From positions 4,340,001 to 4,404,000 of the forward strand of contig NZ_CP150170.1 of the NCBI RefSeq assembly GCF_037963865.1: 64,000 nucleotides of DNA. The letters are read 5' to 3'. A program made the translations under genes and the position numbers. This DNA is from Paenibacillus sp. FSL R10-2734 (lineage in GTDB: Bacteria; Bacillota; Bacilli; Paenibacillales; Paenibacillaceae). This document shows positions 25,572 to 35,300 of this stretch, in pieces (position 1 is the first letter of the stretch; each line of letters starts with the position of its first letter). The notes below the pieces were generated by a model. That model made no database searches, was not told the origin of the DNA, and saw nothing but the letters and a program-made list of their open reading frames with translations.

Positions 25572-28361
25572 TTAATCGATTTTATTAAACTCGATCCAAT
25601 CGATCTGCAAACCTGGCTTGATGAACTCCAATTTCATTTCATAAAGACCTGCTTCAAGTTCAACCTTCACTAGCTTTTGTCTGATCCATTGACCTTCCGT
25701 ACCATTCGTTTGAATAGTTGTCATCAATTGATCATTCACAGTCACATTACAAGCACTTTGAGCCAGCTCAGGTTCCGTTGACATGATATGCACTAGAATC
25801 CGGTATTGACCAGCCTGTTCTACTTTAAAGCTAGTTGATCCTTCTACGACAGGTTTAACCTGTGGATTCTGTGATAGAGATTGAGCTTGTTCTACTGTAA
25901 GTGAAGGATTAGCTTTGAAGGACTCAACCGTTTCTACAATTTCCTGTTTTCTCGAGAATACAGGTGCATTCATGATAAACTCACAAATGTTAATGGCAGA
26001 ACGTTGAAGCTCGCCCCGAGTTAATGTACCATTTTCCAAAGACTCAATCGTATTGTCATTCCATCCGTTAATTTCTGCACCATAGTTAGCTACAACCATA
26101 TAGAGGTCGTTTTGTGCACGAACCATCCAGTTTGTAAATTTCCGGTCAGCGGGTCCACCATTAACAACATCATTCATGATCGCCCACCAGTCAGTCATTA
26201 CGATGCCTTTAAAGCCCCACTCCCCACGAAGAATAGTGGTGTTCAAATCATAATTAGAAGCCGCCCAATGTCCGTTAACTGGATTGTAGGAGGTCATTAT
26301 AGAATTCGAACCGCCCTGTTTCACCGCGATTTCAAAGCCTTTCAAATAAATCTCACGAAGCGCACGTTCAGATACCACGGCGTTTACCTTACTACGATTT
26401 TTCTCCTGATTGTTACAAGCGAAATGCTTCATCGTAGCGGTAGATCCGCCTTTCAAAATACCGCGAGTACATGCAGCGGCAAACACACCAGAGATCAACG
26501 GATCTTCTGAAAAATACTCAAAGTTACGTCCATTAAGCGGACTGCGTCGGATATTAAGGCCAGGTCCAAGCAAGGAATCCACGTTATTTCTTAACAACTC
26601 TTGACCTTCCATAACATAAAGCTCTTCTACCAATTCCGCATTCCAAGTAGCTGCAAGAAGCGTTCCGATAGCAACCTGAGTCGCCTTAGCTCCGCTGTCC
26701 ATACGAATTCCTGAAGGGCCATCAGCCGTACATGCAACCGGAATTCCGAGATTAAATAAACTGTCACTTACGCCACCAAATGCAGATGCTGTGCCCGGTG
26801 TAACTAAAGGACTGCTCATGCCTTCGCCACGTACAATTGCAGCCAAATCCTCATCACTGAGCTGGGCAATAAAGGCTTCCATACTAACTTTCTGTTCATA
26901 CACGTCTCTTAATTTATATCCTTGATTTCCTGTTTGTGAAATCGTCTCTGGAAGATTAGTTTCAATTCGCTCAGCTAACGAAATCTTGCGCTTAGGAACC
27001 TCTACATAGACAATTTCATACGAACCGTCCGCTTTACGAGCTCCTGGCATCATTCTCGTAAAGTCTTCAGTAGGTGCAAGAGCTTCTTGCAACTGCTCCA
27101 CAACTTGAAGGGCTTCTACAACGTATCCGTCTTTACCTTCAACGCTGACTTTCTCTACTTGTTTAACACTGGTTCCCACATACAAGTGATACGTACCTTC
27201 TTCGAGCACATAGGCAGAAGCATGTCCTGTCACACCTGCATCATCATAAGAAGCCATCGAATGAACTGAGAAACTCACGGTAAGGCGCTGCGCTTCACCC
27301 GGTTCAAGAACTTTTGTCTTGCCGAATGACACCAGAGCTTTAGCTGGTTTACCAAGCTTACCTTGTGGAGCTTCATAATAAACCTGAACAACCTCTTTAC
27401 CAGCAAAGGTAGTTCCTGTATTGGTAACGGTTACGTCGACTTCAATAAAAGTCTCGCCTTCTTTGGTAATCAATTTAGCTTCTTCTGGCTCGATACTAAA
27501 GGTTGTATATGATAACCCGTAACCAAATTCAAATTGAACCTTGTCTGGGCAAAATGTCTCAAAATAACGATATCCCACATAGATATCTTCCTGATACAAG
27601 TTCGTAAATTCATTGCCGTAATTTTGTGTTGATGGATAATCATTGATGGAATAAGCGATTGTATCCGTCAGTTTACCGCTTGGAGTTACCTCTCCTGACA
27701 GCACATCTGCAATCGCATTTCCGCCTTCCATACCACCCTGCCATGAATAGATGACAGTCGAAATCGGATTTTTATAGCTTTCATCGTTCATCCAGTTCAT
27801 GTCAATAATATTCGAGACATTCAGAACAACGATTGTTTGCTCAAAATATGTAGTTACCTGCTTCAGCATATCCTTTTCATCATTTGTTAATTGGTAGCTG
27901 CCCGGTGCATCAGCATTATCCTGATCTTCTCCAGCCGTGCGACCAATTACAAGGATGGCTTTATTCGATTTGTTTCTAGCCTCGGAAACCAATTCATCGC
28001 TCAAAGACATTTCCTTCTGATGCCAAGGTTCTGCAGCCCATGCGCCTCCACCGTTATCAAATGGATTCTGCTCAATCCACTTTTCATAGACAGCTGCCAC
28101 TTCTTCGTTAACTGTAAAGTTCTTCTTGCTGCGAAGACCATCCAATAAATTAGTCGTATAAGTTACATGGACACTACCACCTGAACCTGTACCACTGCGA
28201 TAATAATTCACTTGGGATCTACCAAAAATAGCAACATTATCGCCTTTGGCAAGCGGAAGCACCTGATTATCATTCTTCACTAGTACCGCACCTTCTGCGG
28301 CTACTGTCCGGCTAAATTCTGCAAAACCTTCTAATGGAATTCCCACATTGTGTGTGCTCAA
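25572..28361 (-). CDS. Circularly permuted glycoside hydrolase family 3 with C-terminal binding module
   Basis: A 929-aa GH3 in which the usual domain order is inverted. Residues 15-290 are the alpha/beta sandwich domain normally in the second half (AVLVKNDNQVLPL, IYSWQGGMEGGNAIADVLSG); about 300-400 is a fibronectin-III-like domain (EVVQVYYEAP); about 500-790 is the barrel, with GPGLNIRRSPLNGRNFEYFS, KHFACN at 645-650 and nucleophile D724 in VMTDWW. Residues about 850-929 form a small jelly-roll resembling CBM6/35 (AGQYRILVHI, IDWIEF). No signal peptide, so cytoplasmic. The start is TTG with AGGAGG. It probably trims beta-linked oligosaccharides imported by the nearby transporter. Confidence 0.9.
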   Translation of the reverse strand: MSTHNVGIPLEGFAEFSRTVAAEGAVLVKNDNQVLPLAKGDNVAIFGRSQVNYYRSGTGSGGSVHVTYTTNLLDGLRSKKNFTVNEEVAAVYEKWIEQNPFDNGGGAWAAEPWHQKEMSLSDELVSEARNKSNKAILVIGRTAGEDQDNADAPGSYQLTNDEKDMLKQVTTYFEQTIVVLNVSNIIDMNWMNDESYKNPISTVIYSWQGGMEGGNAIADVLSGEVTPSGKLTDTIAYSINDYPSTQNYGNEFTNLYQEDIYVGYRYFETFCPDKVQFEFGYGLSYTTFSIEPEEAKLITKEGETFIEVDVTVTNTGTTFAGKEVVQVYYEAPQGKLGKPAKALVSFGKTKVLEPGEAQRLTVSFSVHSMASYDDAGVTGHASAYVLEEGTYHLYVGTSVKQVEKVSVEGKDGYVVEALQVVEQLQEALAPTEDFTRMMPGARKADGSYEIVYVEVPKRKISLAERIETNLPETISQTGNQGYKLRDVYEQKVSMEAFIAQLSDEDLAAIVRGEGMSSPLVTPGTASAFGGVSDSLFNLGIPVACTADGPSGIRMDSGAKATQVAIGTLLAATWNAELVEELYVMEGQELLRNNVDSLLGPGLNIRRSPLNGRNFEYFSEDPLISGVFAAACTRGILKGGSTATMKHFACNNQEKNRSKVNAVVSERALREIYLKGFEIAVKQGGSNSIMTSYNPVNGHWAASNYDLNTTILRGEWGFKGIVMTDWWAIMNDVVNGGPADRKFTNWMVRAQNDLYMVVANYGAEINGWNDNTIESLENGTLTRGELQRSAINICEFIMNAPVFSRKQEIVETVESFKANPSLTVEQAQSLSQNPQVKPVVEGSTSFKVEQAGQYRILVHIMSTEPELAQSACNVTVNDQLMTTIQTNGTEGQWIRQKLVKVELEAGLYEMKLEFIKPGLQIDWIEFNKID

Positions 28362-28540
28362 TTTATTTCCTCCTGTTGTTCAATTCTATAGGTTGTTTCT
28401 TGAAATCTTCATTTCCTTAATAACATCCTAACAATTCATCTATATTATTATAGTACATTGGAAAACTGGAATATATATAATAATTAACTTTATTAATATA
28501 ATAATATTGGTCTAGAGGATATCTTTATTTATTGTAAAAC

Positions 28541-28562
28541 AAAAAAACCGCGCATAGCGCGG
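28541..28562 (-). terminator. Terminator of the second GH43 gene
   Basis: CCGCGC-ATA-GCGCGG stem with a seven-base A-run, giving a U-run on the minus strand. Confidence 0.78.
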
Positions 28563-28640
28563 ATATCATTTTTTAGCCAACCCTAGTTGTTTTCTATCCA
28601 GGATGGTATATCGCACAGCTTGCGAACGATCATTTCAGTT

Positions 28641-29963
28641 CTAGATTGGACTCACAATGATACTTTCTAGACTGATTTCACCATGTCCACCTGTGATTTT
28701 CAGTGTATTGATAGCACCTGGCAATAAATTGACGGTAATATTTGTACGTCCACTAAACTCTTGTTCCCCACCAGTAGAAAGAGCATTAAGGAGCGAGTAA
28801 TCCTTATCGTTGACACATAGATTCACTTTTGCTAGACGTTCACTCGTAGCATAATGAAGTTCAATGGATGCTCTACCGCCCTCCCCACCATCAATATTAT
28901 TGAAGAGAACGTAGGAACCCTCTGTTTGTAAGTGGCTAACCACCTTCTGACCCGATTCTAGCATCTGTATCTCTGACCCTCCAAAAACTAGACAATCCCC
29001 TACTGCATACACCTTAAGCTGAGGATTTACTTCCGGTGCAGCTCCAATCGATGAGACGCCCTCTTTTGTCTGAATAACAGTCTTAATCGTACCGTCGTCG
29101 TTGAACTCTAAGTAATCGATACACACGCTGCGCAGATTGCCTTCTCCAGAAATGGCCTGATTATGATAGAACAAATACCATTGGCCCTTGAACTCCACCA
29201 CTGAACCGTGAGTTGTCGAACAGCCTGTCGGCTCCAGAAAAATCCCTCTGTATGTCCACGGGCCAAGCGGATTATCACTAGTTGCGTATCTCATTCGATT
29301 GTTATCTTCTAAGTTATCCGCATACGTAAGATAGTAAAGACCTTTTCTTTTAAATACCCAGGCTGCTTCATGAAAATCTTCTAGTCCCTCCATTTGAGTC
29401 ATCCCGTTCTTCAGAGACAGCATATCCTCACACAGTTCCCCACCAAGGCATGTGCTACCCCCGCCGTAATACATATAAGCGCGATCATCTTCATCCACTA
29501 TCACACATGGATCGATCAAAGCGAACCCGCCAAGACCCGGAATATATCCCTGATCAGTAAAATCACTTGCTGGCTTCTTGCTAGTCGCTACCCCAATTTT
29601 CCACGAATCATTCCAATTCGAGTCACTCGGATGAGGATAATAGAAATAGTAGGTTCCGTTCTTGTACGCACAATCTGGAGCCCACATGAAACCGCCCTCA
29701 GGTCTACCCCAAGAAACATCGTCCGAGCTAAGAATTTCACCTTCATCCAACCAATTCACCATATCTTGTGAGGAAAATACGTGATATTTGTCCATAAGAT
29801 CACAGCCTCTAGCTGGATCCATATCATGAGATGCGTAAATATAAATCTTACCATCATTCCAGACATGGGCTGATGGGTCTGCTGTATATATGGATGTGAT
29901 TACAGGGTTCAAGGATGTGCTCTTTTTAGATTCGACTAATACATCTCGTTTGTTGATAGTCAT
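28641..29963 (-). CDS. Glycoside hydrolase family 43 with C-terminal CBM6-like domain
   Basis: A 440-aa cytoplasmic enzyme. Catalytic residues are visible as D29 (YTADPSAH), D151 (ALIDPCV) and E199 (DFHEAAWVFKR), giving the GH43 triad. Residues about 320-440 are a jelly-roll of the CBM6 type (GSYVLFNNIDGGEGG, then a run of beta strands to the end). It should remove arabinose or xylose side groups. AGGAGG precedes the ATG. Next to an SDR and a sugar-acid dehydratase it looks like part of one catabolic operon that runs from 32110 leftward. Confidence 0.87.
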   Translation of the reverse strand: MTINKRDVLVESKKSTSLNPVITSIYTADPSAHVWNDGKIYIYASHDMDPARGCDLMDKYHVFSSQDMVNWLDEGEILSSDDVSWGRPEGGFMWAPDCAYKNGTYYFYYPHPSDSNWNDSWKIGVATSKKPASDFTDQGYIPGLGGFALIDPCVIVDEDDRAYMYYGGGSTCLGGELCEDMLSLKNGMTQMEGLEDFHEAAWVFKRKGLYYLTYADNLEDNNRMRYATSDNPLGPWTYRGIFLEPTGCSTTHGSVVEFKGQWYLFYHNQAISGEGNLRSVCIDYLEFNDDGTIKTVIQTKEGVSSIGAAPEVNPQLKVYAVGDCLVFGGSEIQMLESGQKVVSHLQTEGSYVLFNNIDGGEGGRASIELHYATSERLAKVNLCVNDKDYSLLNALSTGGEQEFSGRTNITVNLLPGAINTLKITGGHGEISLESIIVSPI

Positions 29964-30000
29964 GATAAAACCTCCTGAAGTATGCTTATTTGATGGGACG

Positions 30001-30843
30001 CTACTCTAATTCTGTATTTGACCACGAATGCTTAGGTTGCCAAGACAGGAGCTTTTTCGCCTGAGCATTACTGACAATTGCCTCCCTATCTTGGAATGTC
30101 TTACGCAAGTCACCTACTTCAGGGTAAAAGCTCTTCAGCAGCTCTTCCGTAGTTCGATCACTTAATGTATCATCTCCAGTGATGTTCAGGTGAATGGCAC
30201 CATTAAGTTCAGCATGGAGAGCGGCCATGCAAGCATTCACTGCGTCCCGAATATCAATATAGCTCCACAAAATATGTTTGAACGTCTCCGGTTTTGCTAT
30301 CGCTAAATGCCGGTAATCCCCCGGCCCAGTAATCATTGAGAAACGTAGTGATGTCACCTGCATACTGTTTCTCCGGTGAAACATTTCGGCAGTCAGCTCG
30401 TTGACAACCTTGGAGAGACCATAACATTCTTGAGGTAGCTGTGGATGCTCTTCGTCTACAGGAAAATAGTGCGGTGAGAATGGTTGTGGAGCCCAAGCAA
30501 ATCCGTAGGAAGACTCACTTGAGCCCATTATCACTTTTCGAATACCCAAGAGGGAAGCCGCTTCCAGCACATGATACCCAGCCACTGTATTATTCGCATA
30601 AATATAAGAGTGTGGATAATGAATCGGCGCTGGTATAGCAGCCAAATGTACGATAGCATCTACGCCTTCAAGCGATCCTATCACTTGCCCGAAATCATTC
30701 AGATCGACTTTAATCTGCTTGCAACGAATTCGGTCTGATAGGTGATTATCTAAAGACACAACTTTATAATTCTGTTCTTGGAGCATCCCGATCACTTTAG
30801 AGCCGAGTTTGCCCCCTCCACCTGTAACGGCAATAGTGTTCAT
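30001..30843 (-). CDS. NAD-dependent epimerase/dehydratase (atypical SDR, uronate-dehydrogenase-like)
   Basis: A 280-aa Rossmann enzyme. The dinucleotide loop is TGGGGKLG (7-14), the catalytic pair is in YGLSK near residue 141, and IVHLAAIPAP near 65 is the usual SDR strand. Size and order of motifs resemble uronate dehydrogenases, which oxidise galacturonate or glucuronate to lactones, and also small UDP-sugar epimerases. The dehydratase gene just upstream (43-bp gap) favours a sugar-acid role, but this is inference. GGAGG lies upstream of the ATG. Confidence 0.78.
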   Translation of the reverse strand: MNTIAVTGGGGKLGSKVIGMLQEQNYKVVSLDNHLSDRIRCKQIKVDLNDFGQVIGSLEGVDAIVHLAAIPAPIHYPHSYIYANNTVAGYHVLEAASLLGIRKVIMGSSESSYGFAWAPQPFSPHYFPVDEEHPQLPQECYGLSKVVNELTAEMFHRRNSMQVTSLRFSMITGPGDYRHLAIAKPETFKHILWSYIDIRDAVNACMAALHAELNGAIHLNITGDDTLSDRTTEELLKSFYPEVGDLRKTFQDREAIVSNAQAKKLLSWQPKHSWSNTELE

Positions 30844-30886
30844 TTCAATATACCTCCTTTATCTGTGGTTAATTTCTTGCTGTAAT

Positions 30887-32110
30887 CTAAGGGCGTACCA
30901 ATGTTCCATCTGCTTTGCGGTCTAGAGGATAAGGCCGGTGATATGAACTAGAATTCCATTGTTCCCTGAGAAGAGATTTAGCCTGCACTTCATCGATATC
31001 AATACCTAAGCCCGGTTTGTCAGTGGGGTACAGGTACCCACCTTGTCTGACTACATGTCCTGGAAAAGCTTCTAACTCCTCCTGTTTGAAATGATTAATT
31101 TCCTGGATGCCGAAATTCCAGACTGCCATATCCAAATGTACTGCAGCTGCCTGGTTAACAGGATCATTTTCTCCACCTTCTTGCCAAGCTGTGCGAACAC
31201 CGTAGATTTCACCCAATGCGGCTATTTTACGACATGCGCTGATGCCCCCTGACTTGGAGACTCTTACTCGAATAAAATCAATCAGCTTCTCCTGCATAAG
31301 CCCTGTCCATTCCTGCGGGTTCACGAATAACTCACCTACGGCCTGCGGTGTTGCACTCTGCTGCCGAAGCTGACGGTACCAGCCAATCTGTTCTGGTGCA
31401 AGTGCGTCCTCTAAGTAGAAAAGCCCGTATGGCTCTAGGCGTTTTGAGAGTTGAATCGCATGTATAGGCGAGAGATGCTCATGAACATCATGCGTGAACT
31501 GGACACCTGATCCAAATTCCACACGAAGCTTCTCGAACATGTCAGGAATGGCATTTAGATAAGCATGCTCGTCAAATACAGGACCACTACTCCAAGGATG
31601 GACGGGGAGCTTCACTTCCTTCCCGCTAACAAAACCACCGCCTCCATATCCTCCCATCTGGACACGGATCACTGTGTATCCTTCTTCTATGAATTTATAG
31701 ACATCTTCCTTGAGCTCTGTGATATTAGCGCCACCAGCATGGCCATAACAAGGGACCGCCGAACGACAGGCACCTCCCAGAAGCTGATAGACTGGCAGGT
31801 TTGCTTCTTTGCCTTTGATATCCCACAAGGCCATATCAATACCACCTATCGCCGTGTTTAGAATCGAGCCGTTTCTCCAATACCCACTCATATGCATAAG
31901 ATGCCAGAGGTCTTCAATATTAGCCGGATCACGACCTTTCAGTAGTGGTGCAAGTAGTTGTTCAACCACTTGAACTACAGCCTCAGGATTGTATAAATCT
32001 GATGCGGAACCAATTCCATACAATCCATCCTGATCGGTCGTTACTTTCACAATGGTCCAGCTTCCATCGTGTCTGGTGCGGATACATTCTACTCCTGTTA
32101 TTTTTGCCAT
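30887..32110 (-). CDS. Enolase-superfamily sugar-acid dehydratase (mannonate dehydratase / RspA type)
   Basis: A 407-aa member of the mandelate racemase/ManD group. Metal ligands are visible as D in THDVHEHL, E in FYLEDAL and E in AVGELFV; the HDVHEH pattern is that of the ManD subgroup. The conserved IGGIDMALWDIKGK near 85 and PVYQLLGG follow. Members dehydrate mannonate or gluconate to 2-keto-3-deoxygluconate, though some are very slow and have other roles. AAAAGGGG precedes the ATG. With the SDR it could convert uronic acids released from pectin or glucuronoxylan. Confidence 0.85.
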   Translation of the reverse strand: MAKITGVECIRTRHDGSWTIVKVTTDQDGLYGIGSASDLYNPEAVVQVVEQLLAPLLKGRDPANIEDLWHLMHMSGYWRNGSILNTAIGGIDMALWDIKGKEANLPVYQLLGGACRSAVPCYGHAGGANITELKEDVYKFIEEGYTVIRVQMGGYGGGGFVSGKEVKLPVHPWSSGPVFDEHAYLNAIPDMFEKLRVEFGSGVQFTHDVHEHLSPIHAIQLSKRLEPYGLFYLEDALAPEQIGWYRQLRQQSATPQAVGELFVNPQEWTGLMQEKLIDFIRVRVSKSGGISACRKIAALGEIYGVRTAWQEGGENDPVNQAAAVHLDMAVWNFGIQEINHFKQEELEAFPGHVVRQGGYLYPTDKPGLGIDIDEVQAKSLLREQWNSSSYHRPYPLDRKADGTLVRP

Positions 32111-32240
32111 GATTTCACCATCCCCTTTTGTATCGCTTTTATTTTAATCCAATCATCGACACATCCAAACGGGACGTTATTAAACTTTCCACCCCATTTC
32201 TATCCTCTTACTGGTAGTAGAAAAGAATAGAGAAAAAAGA

Positions 32241-32275
32241 CGTCCCAGACTGCCATTTAACGACAGCTCGGGACG
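32241..32275. terminator. Terminator between the SLH protein and the dehydratase operon
   Basis: CGTCCC...GGGACG hairpin with further pairing (AGACTG/CAGCT region), A-run on the left and T-run on the right, so usable in both directions. Confidence 0.72.
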
Positions 32276-32338
32276 CCTTTTTATTTATCAGAAACCCTTA
32301 TACTAAATCAACTTCCTAAACTGTAGACTGGAAGAACA

Positions 32339-35300
32339 TCACAACAAGTTAAGAATCCGATACAGTAAGACTGCGGTCTCGGCACGTGTCAGCATGCCTT
32401 CTGGATTCAGATTGTTGCCACTGCCCTTTAATAATCCCGCTTCTACCAGCGTGTTCATGCTGATACGAGCATAATCGGAGATTTGACTCTCATCTTTGAA
32501 ATTACTCAGTTTGATTTCCCCACCTGTAAGCTCTACCTGTTTGAGCTTCAAGGCACGGACAATGAAGACTGCCGCATCTTCTCGGCTAATGATTGCATCT
32601 GGCAGAAATCTGTCAGTACCTACACCTGTTGCAATACCCAGTGCTTTAGCAGTTTCAAGTGCTTCGGCATAGTAAGCACTTTGTTCCACATCACTGAACG
32701 ATGCTGCTTCTGGGGCGTTTAAACCCAACGTGTCCACAAGAAACTTCACAAAGTCTGCCCGTTTTATAGGTGCTAGCGGATTAAAGGCTGTAGCAAAAAC
32801 ACCTTTAATGATCCCTTTAGCTGCCAACTGTTCAATGGCATCCATTGCCCACGGTACACTATCTAAATCCGCGAAGGCTCGCGCATTCAATGAAACTGCA
32901 TATTGACCTATACCCTGCACCTTGAAGATAACGGCACCGTCGCTAGATTTCGAACCGGATACAGCCTTCGTCTTCATATCCTGAAGAATTTGTAAAATAC
33001 CAACACCGTAGATAGAATGTAACCGTTGAATCGAGCTCTTTACCGATAGCTGCCAGCAGGTTCCCGGGTAGACTAAGTGTACCTGTTGGCAATACAAGCT
33101 CAAGGGTTTGCTCTGCAGAACCCGTTGCAACGAATGATGAAGGTAGTTCAATACCATACCCTGCAGCACCATTAACTGGTGCTACCTGAATGGACACCCG
33201 TTTTACTCCGTTCTTGTCTGGTTGTGCTTGAGCGAAAGCTTTAGCAAGCTCATCCGCTGATACCGCGGACTTCGCTGTCTGCGATAGAGTATCGAGTATG
33301 GGGACGGTCTTTACTTCCACAATACCGTCTTCGCGAGGTGAGATAGTTACGCTACTGCTAGATTTAGGAGTAGCGGATGGAACAGGAGCTGGCATATCCG
33401 GCCCTGGAGTTGGTGTTGGCGTTGGCGTTGGTGTTGGTGTTGGATTCTCGGGATCTGGCTTACCCGGCGCTACAATAGCCGCCAGTCTAGCAGTCAAATC
33501 CGACTTCAAGGTTCCTTCAGGGAGCAGGCTTACAAAATTAGCCGCTGCATCTTGCCGTGTAGCATCCTTATGAAGCTCAGCTTGAGCAACCTGCGCTGTA
33601 GCGGATTGTGTAAGTAACTCTGAATAATCACGATTCAGCAGAATCAGCTCACCATATAACGTAGCATCCTTACTGGAGCCAATGCCCTGATTATATTCCA
33701 TAAACCCTGAACGCCCTGCTCCATCATTTTCATTAATCAATACTGTAAAACCAATTACATCAGAGGGCGAGAATGTATAACCGGATTTGTGCAGTTCAGT
33801 AAATGGAAGCGTCAGCTTATAAGTCGTCTGCTGACTGGTTTCGTCACGAGTGATTACCGCCTGAACGTTATTAAGAGCTCCTGTTTGTGCTCCCTCTGGT
33901 GCTCTCCATCTCCATTTGCTGACATTACCTTGGTTGTTCAGAGCAAAGCCTAGTTCACTCACATTTTTGCTGGATGTGCCGTCCTTCTTGGACAGATCTA
34001 TACCAAGCTGTAGGCTATCCCCTTGCCAAATATCGCCGCCATTCCAGGTCTGTGCATGCACATCATCCTGAACTACAATGGTGGTGTACAAATTCTGAGC
34101 ATCCCATTTTACATTGGCTTGAGCGCTGAGATCGCCGGTGCCTTTCCATTGCCCACCTACACTGGAATATTGGTCGATACCCGACAATTCAATAGTCGGA
34201 GTAACCGACGATTCTGCTCCATACTGCTCGGCAAATGACTGCGCCAATCGGACCGAGGTTGTGTAAGTATATCCATCATCCAACGTAACACGGTATTTCA
34301 GCGTGTCACTTGACAAGAAAGGTAGAGCAATTTCCAAAGACTGCCCTAGGGTAATTCCTTGGAAGCGGACAGGTTTGAACTTGCCGGCATAAATGGCAGG
34401 CTGCAGCAACTCAATACGTCCACTCAGTGCCTGTTCACCTGTCACATTTGTCACAGTAAGTACACTGTTTGCTTTTTCCGGTTCGTCAGCATTAAACGAA
34501 GTTTTCTTTAGGCCCAGTGCAACCGGAACCAGATTGGTGCCAAACACTTTATTTACTGCTTCGTTCACAAACTGCATGCCGCCTTTAAAGATATTGTTCG
34601 TAATGACCAATTTATCAATATCAGGTCCTGCATAAACATGTGTGGTACGTGGCTGCTGGAAGTAGGAATTATACAGCGCAGTATCACCACCTAGAGCATT
34701 AATGCCCCGCTCTCCAACAGTTGTAAAGTTAGCTTGCTGAATCCGCACTTTTCCAGCATGAACATCGATCGATCGGGTTGTATCTCCCCACATAGATGTG
34801 TTGAATAACGTTACCTTAGAAGCGAAGCCTTCGCCGACCACAACATAAACTTTATCGGAGGTGCTCATGGATACGAGCTCGGTATTAATTAGAGACAGCC
34901 CAGCAGGGCCTGCACTGTCTATCACCGCCCCTTTCTTACTTCCGTCCGTTCCGTGACCAATTACAATGGCTTCAGGACCAGAACCATTCTGCTCCTCGAA
35001 ATGGATGCCATACATGGAGCCATACACAAATGTGTTAAAGATGGTCTCCTGCTTCACATGTCCTACACGAAAAGCATCCAGATTATCCTTCTGGTAGTTC
35101 CAGACTTTCTCGAAGTCAGCATCATTTGCCGGATGATTCGGGTAATTATTTCTTCCATAATAATGCGGGTTAAATTGGACATTGCGAACCAAGCCACCCT
35201 CTGCTCCGCCGCCGATGTATATCCCTTCTTTTAAAGGAGAACCTGCAACATAATCAATATAATGTCCGCTGGTGTCATAGCTGCCAAAGTCGATGCCTTG

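Noticed and set aside
33411..33450. GGTGTT/GGCGTT tandem triplet-pair run that looks like a satellite or CRISPR-like repeat
   Set aside because: It encodes the Thr-Pro linker of the SLH protein; unit length is 6 bp and there are no spacers.
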